Assembly (NCBI GenBank): GCA_964036195.1
Contig: OZ038457.1
Span: forward strand, 12,179,147-12,243,146
DNA: 64,000 nucleotides
Reading direction: 5' to 3'
Origin: Sphaerolaimus hirsutus
Lineage: Eukaryota; Nematoda; Chromadorea; Monhysterida; Sphaerolaimidae
This document shows, one piece after another, positions 12,254 through 24,365 of the stretch. The position numbers and the translations under genes are program-made. Each line of letters starts with the position of its first letter. Position 1 is the first letter of the stretch. Under the pieces are notes generated by a model. That model made no database searches and was not told where the DNA came from. It saw only the letters and a program-made list of their open reading frames with translations.

Positions 12254-13348
12254 AAAAAAACCAATTGAGGAGTGAGAAGTAAAATGAAAAGTGAGGTAAG
12301 AATTGATAACTTTCAGTAATACACTACATTTTTCAGATTTACAGTCTCGTGTAACTTATTTTTTACGTTTTCTCTGGTAATTATACCAATAAAACGTAAC
12401 AAAGGTAACATACCTATTTTTGGGAAACTTAAATGTAAATATAAGTATACTCGGCGTACGTGATACTCTGCCCTCGCACTGATTTATGTCTCGTGTTGGA
12501 AGCGTGCCAATGATTATTAAATCATGCTATTTCCGTAAAAATATGAAAAAAATTCATCGATGTGAATATGTTAATGAATAACATTATAACAACAATCAAT
12601 TTTGTCATCTTTTTATGAAACTCGGACGCGTTAACCATCGTTGGCACACTTCCAACGGGAACCACGCGTGCAGGGTGTAAAGTAACCGTAGTATATAAAT
12701 ACCCGGGTACTTCAGGTAAACGTAAATATATTTTCGCAACTCTGGGTTGTAAATAGTTATGCGACACACACATTCACATCGGTCTGACCACTGCAAGACA
12801 GCATCGTCACCCATGTGTTTTCTTATCATCTAAAGGTTGATGCATGCAAGTGCATGTTGTATCAACGTGAGCGAGTTGAAGCGCCCATGATAACCAGCTC
12901 GCGGAATATTGAAAATAGAAAAACCCAAGCTACATGTATCCGAATGACATTTCACGTCATGCTCTATGTAGGCGATTTCAACTTTAAATAGAAGGTTTGC
13001 TCGGGTTTAATGGAAGCTACCTGGCGGCTTTTCATATTACAATGCGGCAGGTGTGCAAATGTAACGAGCTTTTAATCGAAAGTTCATCACATGCGTGGAC
13101 CATTCATTATTTTCTATTACACGATTTTAACCATTTATTATCTTCTATTTAAAAGCTTTTCACTAAATTTATTTTATAAATTGGTAAAAGCGACGGAAAT
13201 GACTCCGTGAATAACTTCCGTGTTTGCGACATCAGACGATTAGCGAATAGCGCGGGGAGTTATTTGATGTTACAGTATTATTCACCAGACTACTCATCTT
13301 TTTCGTGTATGAGCGGATGTTTAAGCTGTATATTTCTCGCCGTAAATT
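12254..13348. other. Intergenic DNA, nothing recognised
   Basis: No exon, RNA gene or complete repeat was seen. There are a few TACTC/AAACGTAAA words from the CAGAGTTGTTAAAA family near 12425-12730. Confidence 0.4.
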
Positions 13349-14520
13349 AGGTTGTAAACTAAATAAGTATAATTTTTTTTGCGATTTCACACACACATAC
13401 ATCCATGCGTCCCATTCTGTTGTACATTGGCCGATTTTGATGCCATTCGAGTATGTTGGGGTTTGGGATCTGGGCTATGACGAATTGTTTTGGTTTGCTC
13501 GAATAATCCCCCAGTCCCGAGATAAAGGGGGGTCAATAAAAAGGTGGTCATTTTGCATGGATGATCTGAACATTGACTTTGAAGCTTAATAGCTGGGTGA
13601 TTTCTGGACCGATTCGGATCGTTCAACACTTAAAATTATCAGGACAACCTGCAGATTCCATGTTTGTGGTTTATTAGTGATGTCCAAATTCGGTATGCTG
13701 ATTTGACCCGATTTTTGAACATGTAAAATAAGCGTAATATCAATTTTTCAAGAAGTTTTTTTTGGAACATGCTATCATATACTTTAGACAAAAAGAAACA
13801 ATCTAGCCCAACAATGATTTCAATATCTTATTCCAGTCAAAAGTTACAGCACTTCAAACTTCCACCACCAAACCAAAAAAATAAATTACCACATGAAGAA
13901 CAAAGCATGCAAATTCAAAACTCTACACCTCACTCTCGGCCATTCCTAAGCCCATTTTTACCCAAGAATGCTTAAAATGATCATAATGACCTGTTGTTCC
14001 AATTATGCACCGTTCTTCTTCATGTGGTTTTTCAGAGTGGGAAGCGAAAGTTCAAAGTGCTTTAACTTTTGATTGGAAGGAGATATATAAATAATTATTG
14101 CGCCAGATTTATCCTTTTTGTCTAAAGTATATGTTCAAAAAAATTATTTTTCATGTTCAAAGACTGGGTAATATTGGCATAAAGAATTTAGACATAATTA
14201 ACCCGACCACAACAATTGAATATACAGGTTGTCCTGATCATTTCAATTGTAGAACGATCCGAATCGGCCCAGAAATGGGCTAGTTGTAAAGCTTTAAAGT
14301 CAATGTGCAGATCATCCGTGCAAAATGATCACCTTTTTATAGACCCCCTTTATCTCGGGACTGGGGGATTATCTAAGCAAACCAAAACAATCCATCATAG
14401 CCAAGACCCCAAACATACTCGAACGGCATCAAAATCGGCCAATGTACAACAGAATGGGACGCATGGATGTATGTGTATGTGAAATCGCAAAAAATTTAAC
14501 TTATTTAGTTTATAACCTAA
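13349..14520. repeat. Foldback element, about 1.17 kb, second copy
   Basis: The ends are TAGGTTGTAAACTAAATAAG and CTTATTTAGTTTATAACCTA. The arms carry the same landmarks as the element at 11431 (GCGTCCCATTCTGTTGTACA, GGCTATGACG, CAGTCCCGAGATAA) in mirror order. The centre near 13930 is longer than in the first copy. It has no coding potential beyond chance frames. Confidence 0.82.
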
Positions 14521-14840
14521 TATTTATCAGCGTTTCGCACCAAGAAAAACCCCATCAGTATTCTGCGAAGAAACTTACCAAAACGCTCAGTGCATGCAGA
14601 TAAGCTTAGGTAGTATTCAAACAAATTCGAATTCAAGTGTAACACATCAGTATCATATAATTCACAAAAAAATTATCCAGAAATAACACATTCAATTATA
14701 ATTCTACATCAAACTTTCGGCATCCTGTATCTCATTTTTATCGGGTATCAATGGCTACCCCGCCCAAACCAGTCACCAGCTACAAATCAACGTTTTCTTG
14801 ATAAAAATACTAAAATTTTAAATCAAAATTATGGAATCAA

Positions 14841-15132
14841 TGGCGCCACACAGACTAGTTTTCATGGTTCCGAAATGAAAACTGGTTCCCATCCCAATTC
14901 AAAGCTTGCTGACGAGTAACACTACACATAATTGCACACATATACTTCATACCAGCTTTGTACATTGCGCTGCGCATACTGCAATATTTTTTTCAACACA
15001 GCAACTTTATTAGCAACATGATTCAACACTTTTTAATTTGAACGTCGTCCGTCGGCTCCTCAGCAAGCTTTGAATTGGGATGGGAATAAGTTTTCATTTT
15101 GAAACCATGAAAACTAGTCTGTGTGGCCACAA
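14841..15132. repeat. MITE with CCACACAGACTAG ends
   Basis: The left end GGCGCCACACAGACTAGTTT and right end AAACTAGTCTGTGTGGCC are inverted. The inner arms share CCCATCCCAATTCAAAGCTT. The ends resemble those of the TIR elements at 21722, 28944, 31107, 34988 and 36914 (C-CACAC-CTAG), so this is probably one non-autonomous family. The flanks share CAATG. Confidence 0.75.
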
Positions 15133-15501
15133 TGAAGATGACCTAGGTAGCTTAAGCTTAAGACTGAAAAATATACGCTACACTGTTATTGCCATTTTTC
15201 ACTATCGATGCATCTGTACTTCATTTATCCACATAAATTGACCATTTTTCAGACAACAACTATTTCCATACAAGAATTTATTCGATTTTGACATCAGCAA
15301 AACCTCCAACGGAAAAATAGAAATAGAGAGTCACCTACCTATGCGCTAAACTCATACTAAAATTATTTCACTGGGTAGTCAGTTCTAGCGGATGCCTTCT
15401 AGAAAGCCCAGTGCGCAGCACCAATCACTATTTCAATAAAATCTAACCAAATGCGAGCGCCTGCATCGCGGTGAGCAGCGTCCGCCTGAGGCCCATGGTC
15501 G

Positions 15502-18500
15502 ATGGCTGATGAGCGTCTCGTCTCGGCCGTCTGCTTGCTCACGTCCGGCCTGCTGTGGTACCAGCTGCTCGCCATAGCTGGCGCGATCGATGGCGACGCT
15601 GCGCCGCCGCCGCTGCAGCAGTTGGACGACGCGCCGCGGCCCGTGCCCGCGCCACCGGCGGCTGAGTGCTCGGACGACGCGGCCGTGCACAGGATGTCCA
15701 TACTGACCGTGTTGCTCGATGATAGGGCCTACGACAAGACCGTGGTGCCGGCCAACGGGTCCGTGCAGGTGGGTATTGTGGTCTACTGACCTTACACTTT
15801 ACAATGAAATCTACCATAGTCCAATTGGCACATAGTTTTAGTTTGGTTCACATGACCTTATTCATAAAAATGTGGTAATATTCACTGTATGGCTTTCTGT
15901 TCGTCCAGTATACTGTGGCGCTCTGGCGCGATCGAGATCTAATTTCTTTAAAAATGTAAAGCCGCACCGAACTGTCGCAGGTGGAAGTGGAGCTGACCGT
16001 GCAGGACATATCCTCTTTATCAGAGATCACCTCATCGTTCACTGCCGATGTGTGGTTCAGCCAGGTTTGGACTGACTACAGGTTGGAGTACTCGAAGTTG
16101 AGCTGCAAGAGCAACCTGTCGCTCGACAGCAGCATCGTGCCAAAGCTGTGGACGCCCAACGTGTGCTTTGTGAATAGCAAGAAGACTGAGGTGGGAAACA
16201 TGTGGCATTCATTCATATGGCGCTGCGCACACTAGTTTACTGTCACATTTGGGTGAACTCATAAATCGGGATTGAATGCAATTGAGTTTACCAGAATGAG
16301 GTCTGAAAATGAAAAAAAGCTGTTGATTATTTAAGAATAACTCATTCCAGCAAACTCAAATGCGTGGTAAGCCAATTTCTCAGAGTTTACCAATGTTTGG
16401 CAACAAACTAATATGCGCACACGCAATGGATTCACTTTAATCCACAAATAGACAACTTGTCATTTTTTAGGTGCACAGTTCACCGGCGGCTAATATTCTC
16501 CTTGTAATTTACCCAAATGGAACGGTGTGGCTCAATTACAGAGTACGAGTAGAGGGCCCATGCAAAATGGACTTGACAAATTTTCCAATGGACACGCAGG
16601 ATTGCGAGCTCATTTTTGAGAGCTACAGCTTCAACACCGCTGAGGTTTGTGTTTCTTCAGAATGATATGCACCTACGGTAAGAGCCAGAAACATTTATTT
16701 ACTATGAATTATGATCCCAGAGAATAAAAATTACGCATTGTGTATTTTGATTACCGTATTTCTTCTAATTGAATGGTATACCTCCAATAGTAGGGCACCT
16801 CCAATACAACGGCAGGTTTTGGCACTTTCTTCATCCACAAAACAATAGAACGGAGTCTCGAATAGAACGGTTTCTCCATTAGAACGGCGGGTAGAAATGA
16901 CGTTGGAATGGTCCAAAAAATTAAATTGAAAATTAAATTTGAAAAATGGGTACTGGCTACTGAGGACATCCAAGGTGTCCTATGATATAAGGGTTCTTTT
17001 CACATTTGGTTTTGTTTAAGAATTGATGCTCTGTTTTTAAAATATTGCTCATGTTTCATTAAAAATACTATGTTCAAATGAAAAATATATGAAAACGATT
17101 GGGAAAAAAATAGAACGGCAGCCTCCAATAGGACGGCACCTCCAAAAAAGTTGACGAAAAAATGGAACGACGCTCTTCTATTATGAGAAATACGGTATAA
17201 ATCAGGAAAGAGGATGAGTGATTGTCTAGTTAGCGCCAACAGGTACAAACATCCCGCACGCTGCAGGTGCAACTGTGGTGGCAGCCGATCGCTACTCCAG
17301 TGACGGTGCCCGACCCGAGTGAATTCCGCCTGCCCGATTTTCAATTCAACGGCGTCTCGTGGAACAAAACCACGCAGCGATATACGGCCGGACACTGGGA
17401 CCAATTGAAAGTCGTATTCAATTTCAAGAGACTCTACGGCTATTATATACTGCAGATGTATTTGCCGACGTATTTATCCGTATTCATATCATGGATAGCG
17501 TTCTGGATCGACTCTAGAGCGCTGCCGGCCAGGATCACGTTGGGAGTGTCGTCGCTGATGGCGCTCACTTTCCAGGTTGTTTGGTGTTTCCGTTGAGATG
17601 CAGCTACACACTTGTGTAATTCCGGAATGCTTGGATGAATTGCAAACTCACAGCTAAATAATACAGCGAAATAATTACCACCCCTCGAAATACCCCACTC
17701 GTTTAACCACCCTCAAAAATCTCACTCTGAAAAAATAAACCCCCTGGGGGTATTTCGAGGAAATACGGTATAAGTCTATAGAGTCTTATACTTACATGGC
17801 GGTTTTTGTTGCATTTTTCGACGTCTGTGCACGTTACAAACAACAATTTAGTACAGGGAATACGGAAGAGTTCCAAAACAATAAATGACGAAAAAAGCCC
17901 CCTCTAGATACCCCCCTCGTTTTACCCACCCTCAAAATTTCCACACCGAGAAAATACCCCCCCCCCCCCCGGGGGTACTTCGAGGAAATACGGTATATTG
18001 AAACCAAACTGCCGCCAAGTCTACGTGCGGTTAAGGAACGGAAAGCTATCAAAAAAGTGTGGGTCTACTAATTAACAACAGTCACTATTCGCAGTTCGGC
18101 AACGTGGTTCGCAACCTGCCTCGGGTGTCTTACGTGAAAGCGATCGACCTGTGGTTCTTTACGTGCGTGGCCTTCATTTTCTTCAGTCTGGTCGAGCTGG
18201 CCGTGGTGGGCTTCGCCGACAAGCTGGCCGATATGCGCGACAAAGCGAAGAAAGCCAGACGCGAGCGGAAGAGAATGAGGTAAGCCAATGGGCATTTTTA
18301 CAACAATTTAAAAGTACGGCCAGTAGGTTTAGGTGATGGGCTGGGCACAGTAACAGGCTATTAGCATTGAAAAATGGGGTATTTGGAGAAAATATAATTG
18401 AATAGTCTCAGAAAATCTCTCAAAAAATAGGTATATAATTGAATCTCTGTTAAATCCTGCAAAAAACTAATATCAAACATGTTATGCTTCCATATTTTCT

Positions 18501-21500
18501 CATTTTTTAAAATAAATTTCAATGCTATAGGCACTATCCTCCCAAATTGAGCAGTACGTGCCGTTTAACGAATTTATGCCGTTGAAAACAAAACGACACC
18601 CCCACTTGCATAGACTCGGTTTGGCCAACGGGCCGAGCAGCGCAGCGGCGAAAAGAGGAGCCGCCTCGAGCGCCAACAACAATGCCGCGGCCGAAAACGA
18701 TGAACAGGTAAGTGTGCTGCATTTGGAGAGGCTCACGCGTATTTTAAACTGTGATAAAATGGAACATTGATGCACTGTTTGTCTGCGCGATGTCAAGATG
18801 AAACTTACGAAAAGCTTGCAAGTCTGTATTCTGTAGTTAAAGCGCCTACTTCTTAAAATCGATAAATTCACAATTTTTCTTTAAAGTCGACAAATTCACA
18901 ATTTTTTGAGACAATTCTACACTTGTCGACATTTTTATAGAAGTCGGTGTCCCACATGGACTCAACACATTTCCCACAACAACGGTGTTTTTATAGAAAT
19001 TTAGCTTGATACGGCGTGGAATTATCGAGTACTTGCTGGAGTTCAAAAGTGTCATAATGTATTATAGCACTTTTAAAAAGGGGAAGTGACATTGAAACAA
19101 TTCGGAAAAAAATGAAAAATTTGTGGGACAAATTCAAGAATTTAGATGCCCTTTCCGAGCACAAATCAATTTTCCAAACTTTGGAGTTATCGACTTTTAT
19201 AACTGGACGCCTCAATTTGTCCTGTGTGGGTCATTCTGGTGGTTAGACACCGATTGGGGGGGGGCGGTTCAGGTGATAATAGTTAAAAATTTTGCATCCG
19301 GGATAGATAGATAGCTGAGGGGGGTGGTTAACCCGACCCGGGCCCCCCATTCGAGTCCCCTGGTTGCTCGTTCTCCAAGCGGTGGTGTTAATTGATAATC
19401 TTAGTCACTCGGTAAATACGTCACAGTTCCGTCACTAGATAATTTGAGCGTTTTGTTGAAAATATTTTCCAATTTAGTATGAAATAGTATTTAAATAAAT
19501 ATGAGCTACCGATCAACAGGAGATTTTTTGCTATTATTATTTCACTGCTTCTTTTCGTCCTGTTTTCCCACATATTTTACCTAAATATTTTCTTATAATT
19601 ATCTTGCAAACTAATAATAGAAAATCAATACTTTAAAACCCTGAACAAAACAGGATATCACAGTGAGAATTTTGGACCGAAGCTTCTGCAATGTAAGTGA
19701 ATGCATAATTTCACTTTTCATCAGCAACTGCTGTCATCCTTTCAATAAATTACAACTATAGCTGTGGCTTCTTTAAGTTTCAATGTGGCTCCAATTCGAT
19801 AGCTTCACCTGAAAATGTCCTCAGTTAAAAATTACCCCGAAATAATGTGGACCTTGTGCTTAGCCTCGCCCAGTTAACTAATAGCTCTACTCACTATAAT
19901 CCCATCCAGTTCTAAACTAAGTAATTAAGCCAATGTACTAGGTATCGTAAACTTATCTTCTATTGTATAGAATGCATCAATTTCCCTAAAAAAACTTTTG
20001 GGGACAACGTCAACTTCATACATTGAAGTTAACTGGCGCCAGATTTAATTGGCGGTGCACTTGTACGCACAAATGCCTGGTACGCACAAATGCCCGGTAC
20101 GCACAAAATGGTGCCCGTCACGCACATCTGCCCGGTACGAAATGACATTACATTACATTTTGACCGTGTTTTTCACATCACACTTGTTGCGCCAAGTTGC
20201 GCAATGAAATTAGTTAACTTTTTGTCACTTCACACATATTTGAACATCACTTGAAAAAGTGTCAAGTCAAAAAACGGTGGATAATGGCTATTTTTGACTG
20301 TTTGTTCCACTTGACACTTTTTCAAGTGATTTTCAGATATCAGTGAAGTGAAAAAAGCTGTGCAATAACATTTGTGACCATCTGTCCGGTACGCAAAGAT
20401 CATCAGCCATGTAAGTTACCGGGCAGATGTGCGTGGCGGGCACAATTTTGTGCGTACCGGGCGTTTGTGCGTACCAGGCATTTGTGCGTAGGAGGCCTGA
20501 CCCGTTGGACCACGCCTTTAAAACTTTTGAAGCGTTTGATATATTTTCAGAACATCGAAGGTCGTGTCTTCTCGGTAGGTTTTTATATTCAGAAACATTT
20601 GCTGATTACGGTGCGGGGGCTACAGCATTTATATTTGAAAATGCCTGAGGGTGCTTTCCGCTTTGTTTGCTTTCAAACTGTGAAAACCTGCAAAATAGTC
20701 TTCCCTTCACTTCTCATTGCTTTCGCTGCTTTTGTCTTTGTACAGTAGCACTGCACTAGCAGCCGAGAAAAACTGTTTAAAAAAATATTCTTAACTTTCT
20801 GCAAAATATTTCATAATTAGTATAACCTTTCACGCCTTATCAGAGCACGAGATGAGAAAGACTAAAATGTAGCAGGAGTTTTACACCATTCCCACGTAAT
20901 TTTAACATAGCTGCGCACTTTCCTCAATAACCTTTGAGAACTGCCATCAATACATGAACAGAAGGGTACCGTATGTCGCAATTTGATAAATATTTACACT
21001 CCTCGCATGATGTTCAAGGTCGAGCACCAAAACACCCTATAGATTATCAGATATAATTTGTCAAATGTCAGGTAAAATGTGAAATGAGTACGACGGAAAG
21101 GTAGTGATGGAACAAGTGCCAGGACTTTGACGCCAAGCGCCAAAAGCGCTTTTTCGAATTCCAGTGCCAAGCGCCAATGGCGCCAGAGCAAAATTTCGCC
21201 AAGCGCCAGAAGTGCCATGGCGTTTTTGCTTTGGCGCTAGCGCCAAGTGCCAGCGCCAGACATTTTGTTCCTGGCGCCAATCAAAAATAGCGTAAAGCGC
21301 CAAAAGCGCTTTTTCCTTTGGCGCTAGCGCCAGCCGCCAGTGTCTGTGCGTGCGTGCACGTTTTCGGATAAAAAAGCGCCGAACCAAGACGAGGAGTGCA
21401 ATATTTACCATCTTTACACGCTTGATCTAACGAATGCCGCCATGACGTAAACAACCTAAACCACTAAATTCAACAGAATCACAATTTCCCACCAAAACAC

Positions 21501-21710
21501 CCCCAACCCACAATTCAGGTGTCCTCGGTGAACACGATGAACGCGGCGGCGTTCCTGCTGGCGCAGGTGGCCCAGCCGGCGCCGGCCATGCGCGGCTTCG
21601 GCGAGGGCCAGATCGGCAACAAGGTGGATGGACTGTGCGCAAAGCTCTTCCCAGCCACGTTCGCCGCCTTCAACGTTATCTACTGGATTTATTATTTGAG
21701 CCAGAGGTGA
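15502..21710 (+). CDS. LGC-46/ACC-like ligand-gated chloride channel
   Basis: Seven exons: 15502-15768, 15981-16190, 16471-16644, 17267-17575, 18095-18279, 18531-18707, 21519-21710 (stop). The product is about 504 aa. It has a hydrophobic signal peptide (residues ~5-28), a ligand-binding domain with [20 protein letters not shown] and [11 protein letters not shown], and a Cys-loop (C-x13-C with FPMD) in exon 3. M1 and a PAR-containing M2 ([19 protein letters not shown]) are in exon 4, M3 in exon 5, a basic then Ala/Asn-rich cytoplasmic loop in exons 5-6, and M4 in exon 7. The PAR motif at the pore mouth is the mark of anion-selective Cys-loop channels. The body resembles nematode LGC-46/ACC channels, gated by acetylcholine. 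I see no adjacent loop-C cysteine pair, as reported for that group. All introns are GT-AG and in frame except exon 5 to 6, which is one base short; see findings. The start ATG is the only one giving a signal peptide. The true ligand is unknown. Confidence 0.9.
16754..17195. mobile_element. CCGTATTTCTTCTAAT-ended element in channel intron 3
   Basis: The ends TA-CCGTATTTCTTCTAAT and ATTATGAGAAATACGG-TA are mirrored, with TA at both borders. The subterminal arrays are GAACGGC and CCTCCAAT units. It lies wholly inside the intron between exons 3 and 4 of the channel gene. It is the same family as 23986 and 56183. Confidence 0.8.
17660..17996. repeat. Fragments of CCGTATTT-ended elements
   Basis: Two partial copies lie in a row in channel intron 4. 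Each ends in GGGGTATTTCGAGGAAATACGG-TA (at 17745-17771 and 17973-17995) and carries CTCGTTTAACCACCCTC-like units, but both lack a clean left end. This looks like a tandem or deleted arrangement. Confidence 0.6.
20063..20500. repeat. Palindromic element with GTACGCACAAATGCC units
   Basis: The left arm has TACGCACAAATGCC(T/C)GGTACG repeated and then GCCCGTCACGCACATCTGCC. The right arm mirrors it, ending GTGCGTACCAGGCATTTGTG. Inner flanks share CACTTGAAAAAGTG-type words. It lies in channel intron 6. The + strand frame across 20374-20748 is produced by this repeat and is not a gene. Confidence 0.78.
21106..21400. repeat. GGCGCC hAT-family fragment
   Basis: It starts with the family end TAGTGATGGAAC, followed by GCGCCAAGCGCC and AGCGCCAAAAGCGC arrays up to about 21385. 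No right-hand TTCCATCACTA end is present, so it is truncated. It lies in the last intron of the channel gene, about 120 bp before exon 7. Confidence 0.75.
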
Positions 21711-21721
21711 TGGGTTTATTA

Positions 21722-21842
21722 GGGCCCATGCACGCTAGTTGACATCAAAATTTGTGTCAATTAAATTTTGGTTCATTATGTGATTTACCTAGTTGACATT
21801 CGGTTGACATTTATTTGCGATGTCAACCAGTGTGTGGGCCCC
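21722..21842. repeat. Short MITE, GGCCCATGCACGCTAG ends
   Basis: The 5' end GGGCCCATGCACGCTAGTTG and 3' end CAACCAGTGTGTGGGCCCC form an imperfect inverted repeat around TTGACAT words. It starts 12 bp after the channel stop codon, so it may lie in that gene's 3' UTR. It belongs to the same end family as 28944-32576. Confidence 0.7.
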
Positions 21843-21851
21843 AATAATGGT

Positions 21852-21966
21852 TAGGGTTGGGAACCCGAAACGGCGCGAACCGAACACAACCGCGGTTCCG
21901 AGCATAATTTGGAACCAAGAACCGAGAATCGGAACCGAAAATTTTGAAATAAATTCCCAACCCTAT
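21852..21966. repeat. Small TAGGGTTGGGAA-ended hairpin
   Basis: It starts TAGGGTTGGGAACCCG and ends TTCCCAACCCTA, with GGAACCGA words between. The ends match the TAGGGTTGG hAT family, but no clear 8-bp duplication remains. Confidence 0.5.
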
Positions 21967-22314
21967 TGGTGATTATCAGTGGTCCCTCAGTGATGGTCTT
22001 CTGCCTTTATTGTTTTGATTTCCATATTGTCATAACATAATTGAGATCTTTTAAATGGATGGATACAATTTTCAGTGTCAGTTTATGATAGATTCTTGCG
22101 GGATTTTTTCGTGCTCTCGCCCGACAATCACAGACTAAGAAAGAAATGATAGAAAACCGCCAGATTTTTGTACTGAAAATAGTAGCCATTCAAATTTGGG
22201 TGTGGTCGACTTCTTAATTGCCAATACCCATAACTTTCGAACGACAAAGTCATGCCGTATGTATGACTGCATTACCCCATTCTTTCTGCAAGTAATAACT
22301 TTAACTTCAAAATT

Positions 22315-23451
22315 ATTTAAACACCTTCCCGGTCACGTCCGGCACCCATTTTTTTATTTTACTTCTTACATCCTATCCCCAGTTCTAGCGCGCCCCAAAG
22401 GCTGAAACTTGGGGGAGATATTGGTGCAACCCCCCTCTACTTCGCATGAATTTGGGGGGTCGCGGCGACCCCTCTCAGGGTGGGTCGCCCTAAGTGTAAA
22501 ATTTTTTTGTGGCTTTTTTGGTGTCCCACAGCAGGTCCGGCACCCGCTGATTTCTGAGCTGTGGGAGGGGTATAAATCTAAAATTTTGGGGATGTGTTAC
22601 CAACACCACTCCCTTACTATACACTATTCAATAATGTGAGATAAATGTGAAAAAGTTCTAAAAAATTCTCTTATTCTCTTAAAAACACCACTCCCCAATA
22701 TATGGATGGCAAGAAGGTCACTTTTTGGAACTTTTTTATTAGACACTTGAAGAGCTGGTTTACAATACTTTAAAGGGAACGGTTTGATGTTTAAAGTTAT
22801 GTAAAGAACCATATCTCTAAAATGCCTGCATTACAAAATTTACTTAGGGTGAATTTTATGACATCATAATGACATCATTGTAGGAACAAAAATTTAAAAA
22901 ATTTACACTTTGAAATTCCCCCCAAGTAAATTTTGCAATGCATGCATTTTAGAGGTATGGTTCTTTACATAACTTTAAACATCAAACCATTCGTTAAAAG
23001 TATTGTAAACCAGCTCTTCAAGTGTCTAATAAAAAAGTTCCAAAAAGTGACTTTTTTACCATCCATCTATTGGGGAGTGGTGTTTTTTTAGAGAATAAGA
23101 TAATTTTTTAGAACTTTGTCACATTTATCTGACATTATTGAATAGTGTATAGTAGGGGAGTGGTGTTGGTAACACATCCCCAAAATTTTAGATTTGTACC
23201 CCTCCCACAGCTCAGAAATCAGCGGGTGCCGGACCTGCTGTGGGACACCAAAAAAGCCACAAAAAAATTTTGCACTTAGGGCGACCCACACTGAGAGGGG
23301 TCGCCGCGACCCCCAAAATTCATGCGAAGTAGAGGGGGGTTGCACCAATACCTACCCCAAGTTTCAGCTTCTGGCGCGCCCTAGAACTGGAGATAGGGTG
23401 TCACAAGTAAGATCAAAAATAGGGTGCCGGACGTGACCGGGAAGGTGTTTA
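22315..23451. repeat. Foldback element, about 1.14 kb, AAACACCTTCCCGGTC ends
   Basis: The left arm begins TAAACACCTTCCCGGTCACG and the right arm ends CGTGACCGGGAAGGTGTTTA. The ~550-bp arms match closely (CTTGGGG, GGGTCGCGGCGACCCC, CAACACCACTCCC, CCAGCTCTTCAAGTGTCTAA) and meet near 22880. It lies between the channel and the acyltransferase genes. No coding content was seen. Confidence 0.85.
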
Positions 23452-23985
23452 CTAATATTAATTTTTCATGAGATTGACAAAGCATGACAAATTTACCTAC
23501 ATGAGACTGAACCACACCGAAAGCGCTGTGAAACGGGTACTTTTCACTGTTACCTAGATAGCAGTTAGAAAAAAGTTATATATATATTTATGTACAGTTT
23601 AAATGAAGATTAAAAAGTTTTAAAAATATTTAAAGAAAATTGTAGTAAAGTCAAAAAGCGAAGAATCTCGGGCCCCGGCAAATATTTGAGAACTCTTTAT
23701 TATGCTAGGTGGTTATTTGGCTAACATTGCTGTGGCTTAGTTTTATTCCGACATCTACATTCGAAGCCGAAAGACGAAGTCAAAACAATAGTGCCGAGCG
23801 TCAAATAAAAAAAGACCTTTTTTAATAACGACACCGGCGCCAGAGATGTGGGCGTCGGGCGACAACCGCCAATAGCGCGTCAGACCATGCAACATAAATA
23901 ATTCCACACGGGCTGGAAGCGGGAACATCCCCACATGTGGTTGTTCAGTCACAGTTTAATCGCTGCAACAGCGCACCTATAAATA

Positions 23986-24363
23986 CCGTATTTCTTCTAA
24001 TAGAAGGGCGCCCTTCTACTTTTTTCGTCAACTTTTTTACCCGCCCTTCTATTGGAGACGCCCTTCTATTGGAGACTGCCCTTCTATTCTTTTCGCCATT
24101 TTTTCGGCGAAATTTTTTTCATGTTCTGTCAAGGTTTTTCAAAGTGTTATGCCAGAGACAGTTCATAGAACGATGATTTATAGAGTCTATTCAACATTTG
24201 ATGTTAAAAAGTACCAAATCAATGGAAAAAAAGCCACTAAAGTACAGCGTCCGCTGTTATTTTTTATTTTTCATGTATTTGGCACAATTCCAGCACTTTG
24301 TGTACCTTCTGTTGGAGACCGCCCTTCTATTGGAGACCCGCCCTTCTATTAGACGAAATACGG
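23986..24363. mobile_element. CCGTATTTCTTCTAAT-ended element
   Basis: Ends TA-CCGTATTTCTTCTAATAG and CTATTAGACGAAATACGG-TA, with subterminal GGGCGCCCTTCTA and TTGGAGAC(C/G)GCCCTTCTA arrays. Its right-hand TA is also the left-hand TA of the next element, so two insertions lie back to back. Confidence 0.82.
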
Positions 24364-24365
24364 TA

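Noticed and set aside
18280-18530. A new class of TA-AG introns
   Set aside because: Only two candidate introns, both also explained by a one-base indel or a missed microexon. All ~30 other introns here are ordinary GT-AG. Kept as a finding to check, not as a claim.
20374-20748. 124-codon + strand frame
   Set aside because: Its first half lies in the inverted arm of the 20063-20500 palindrome and the rest is low-similarity intron sequence of the channel gene.
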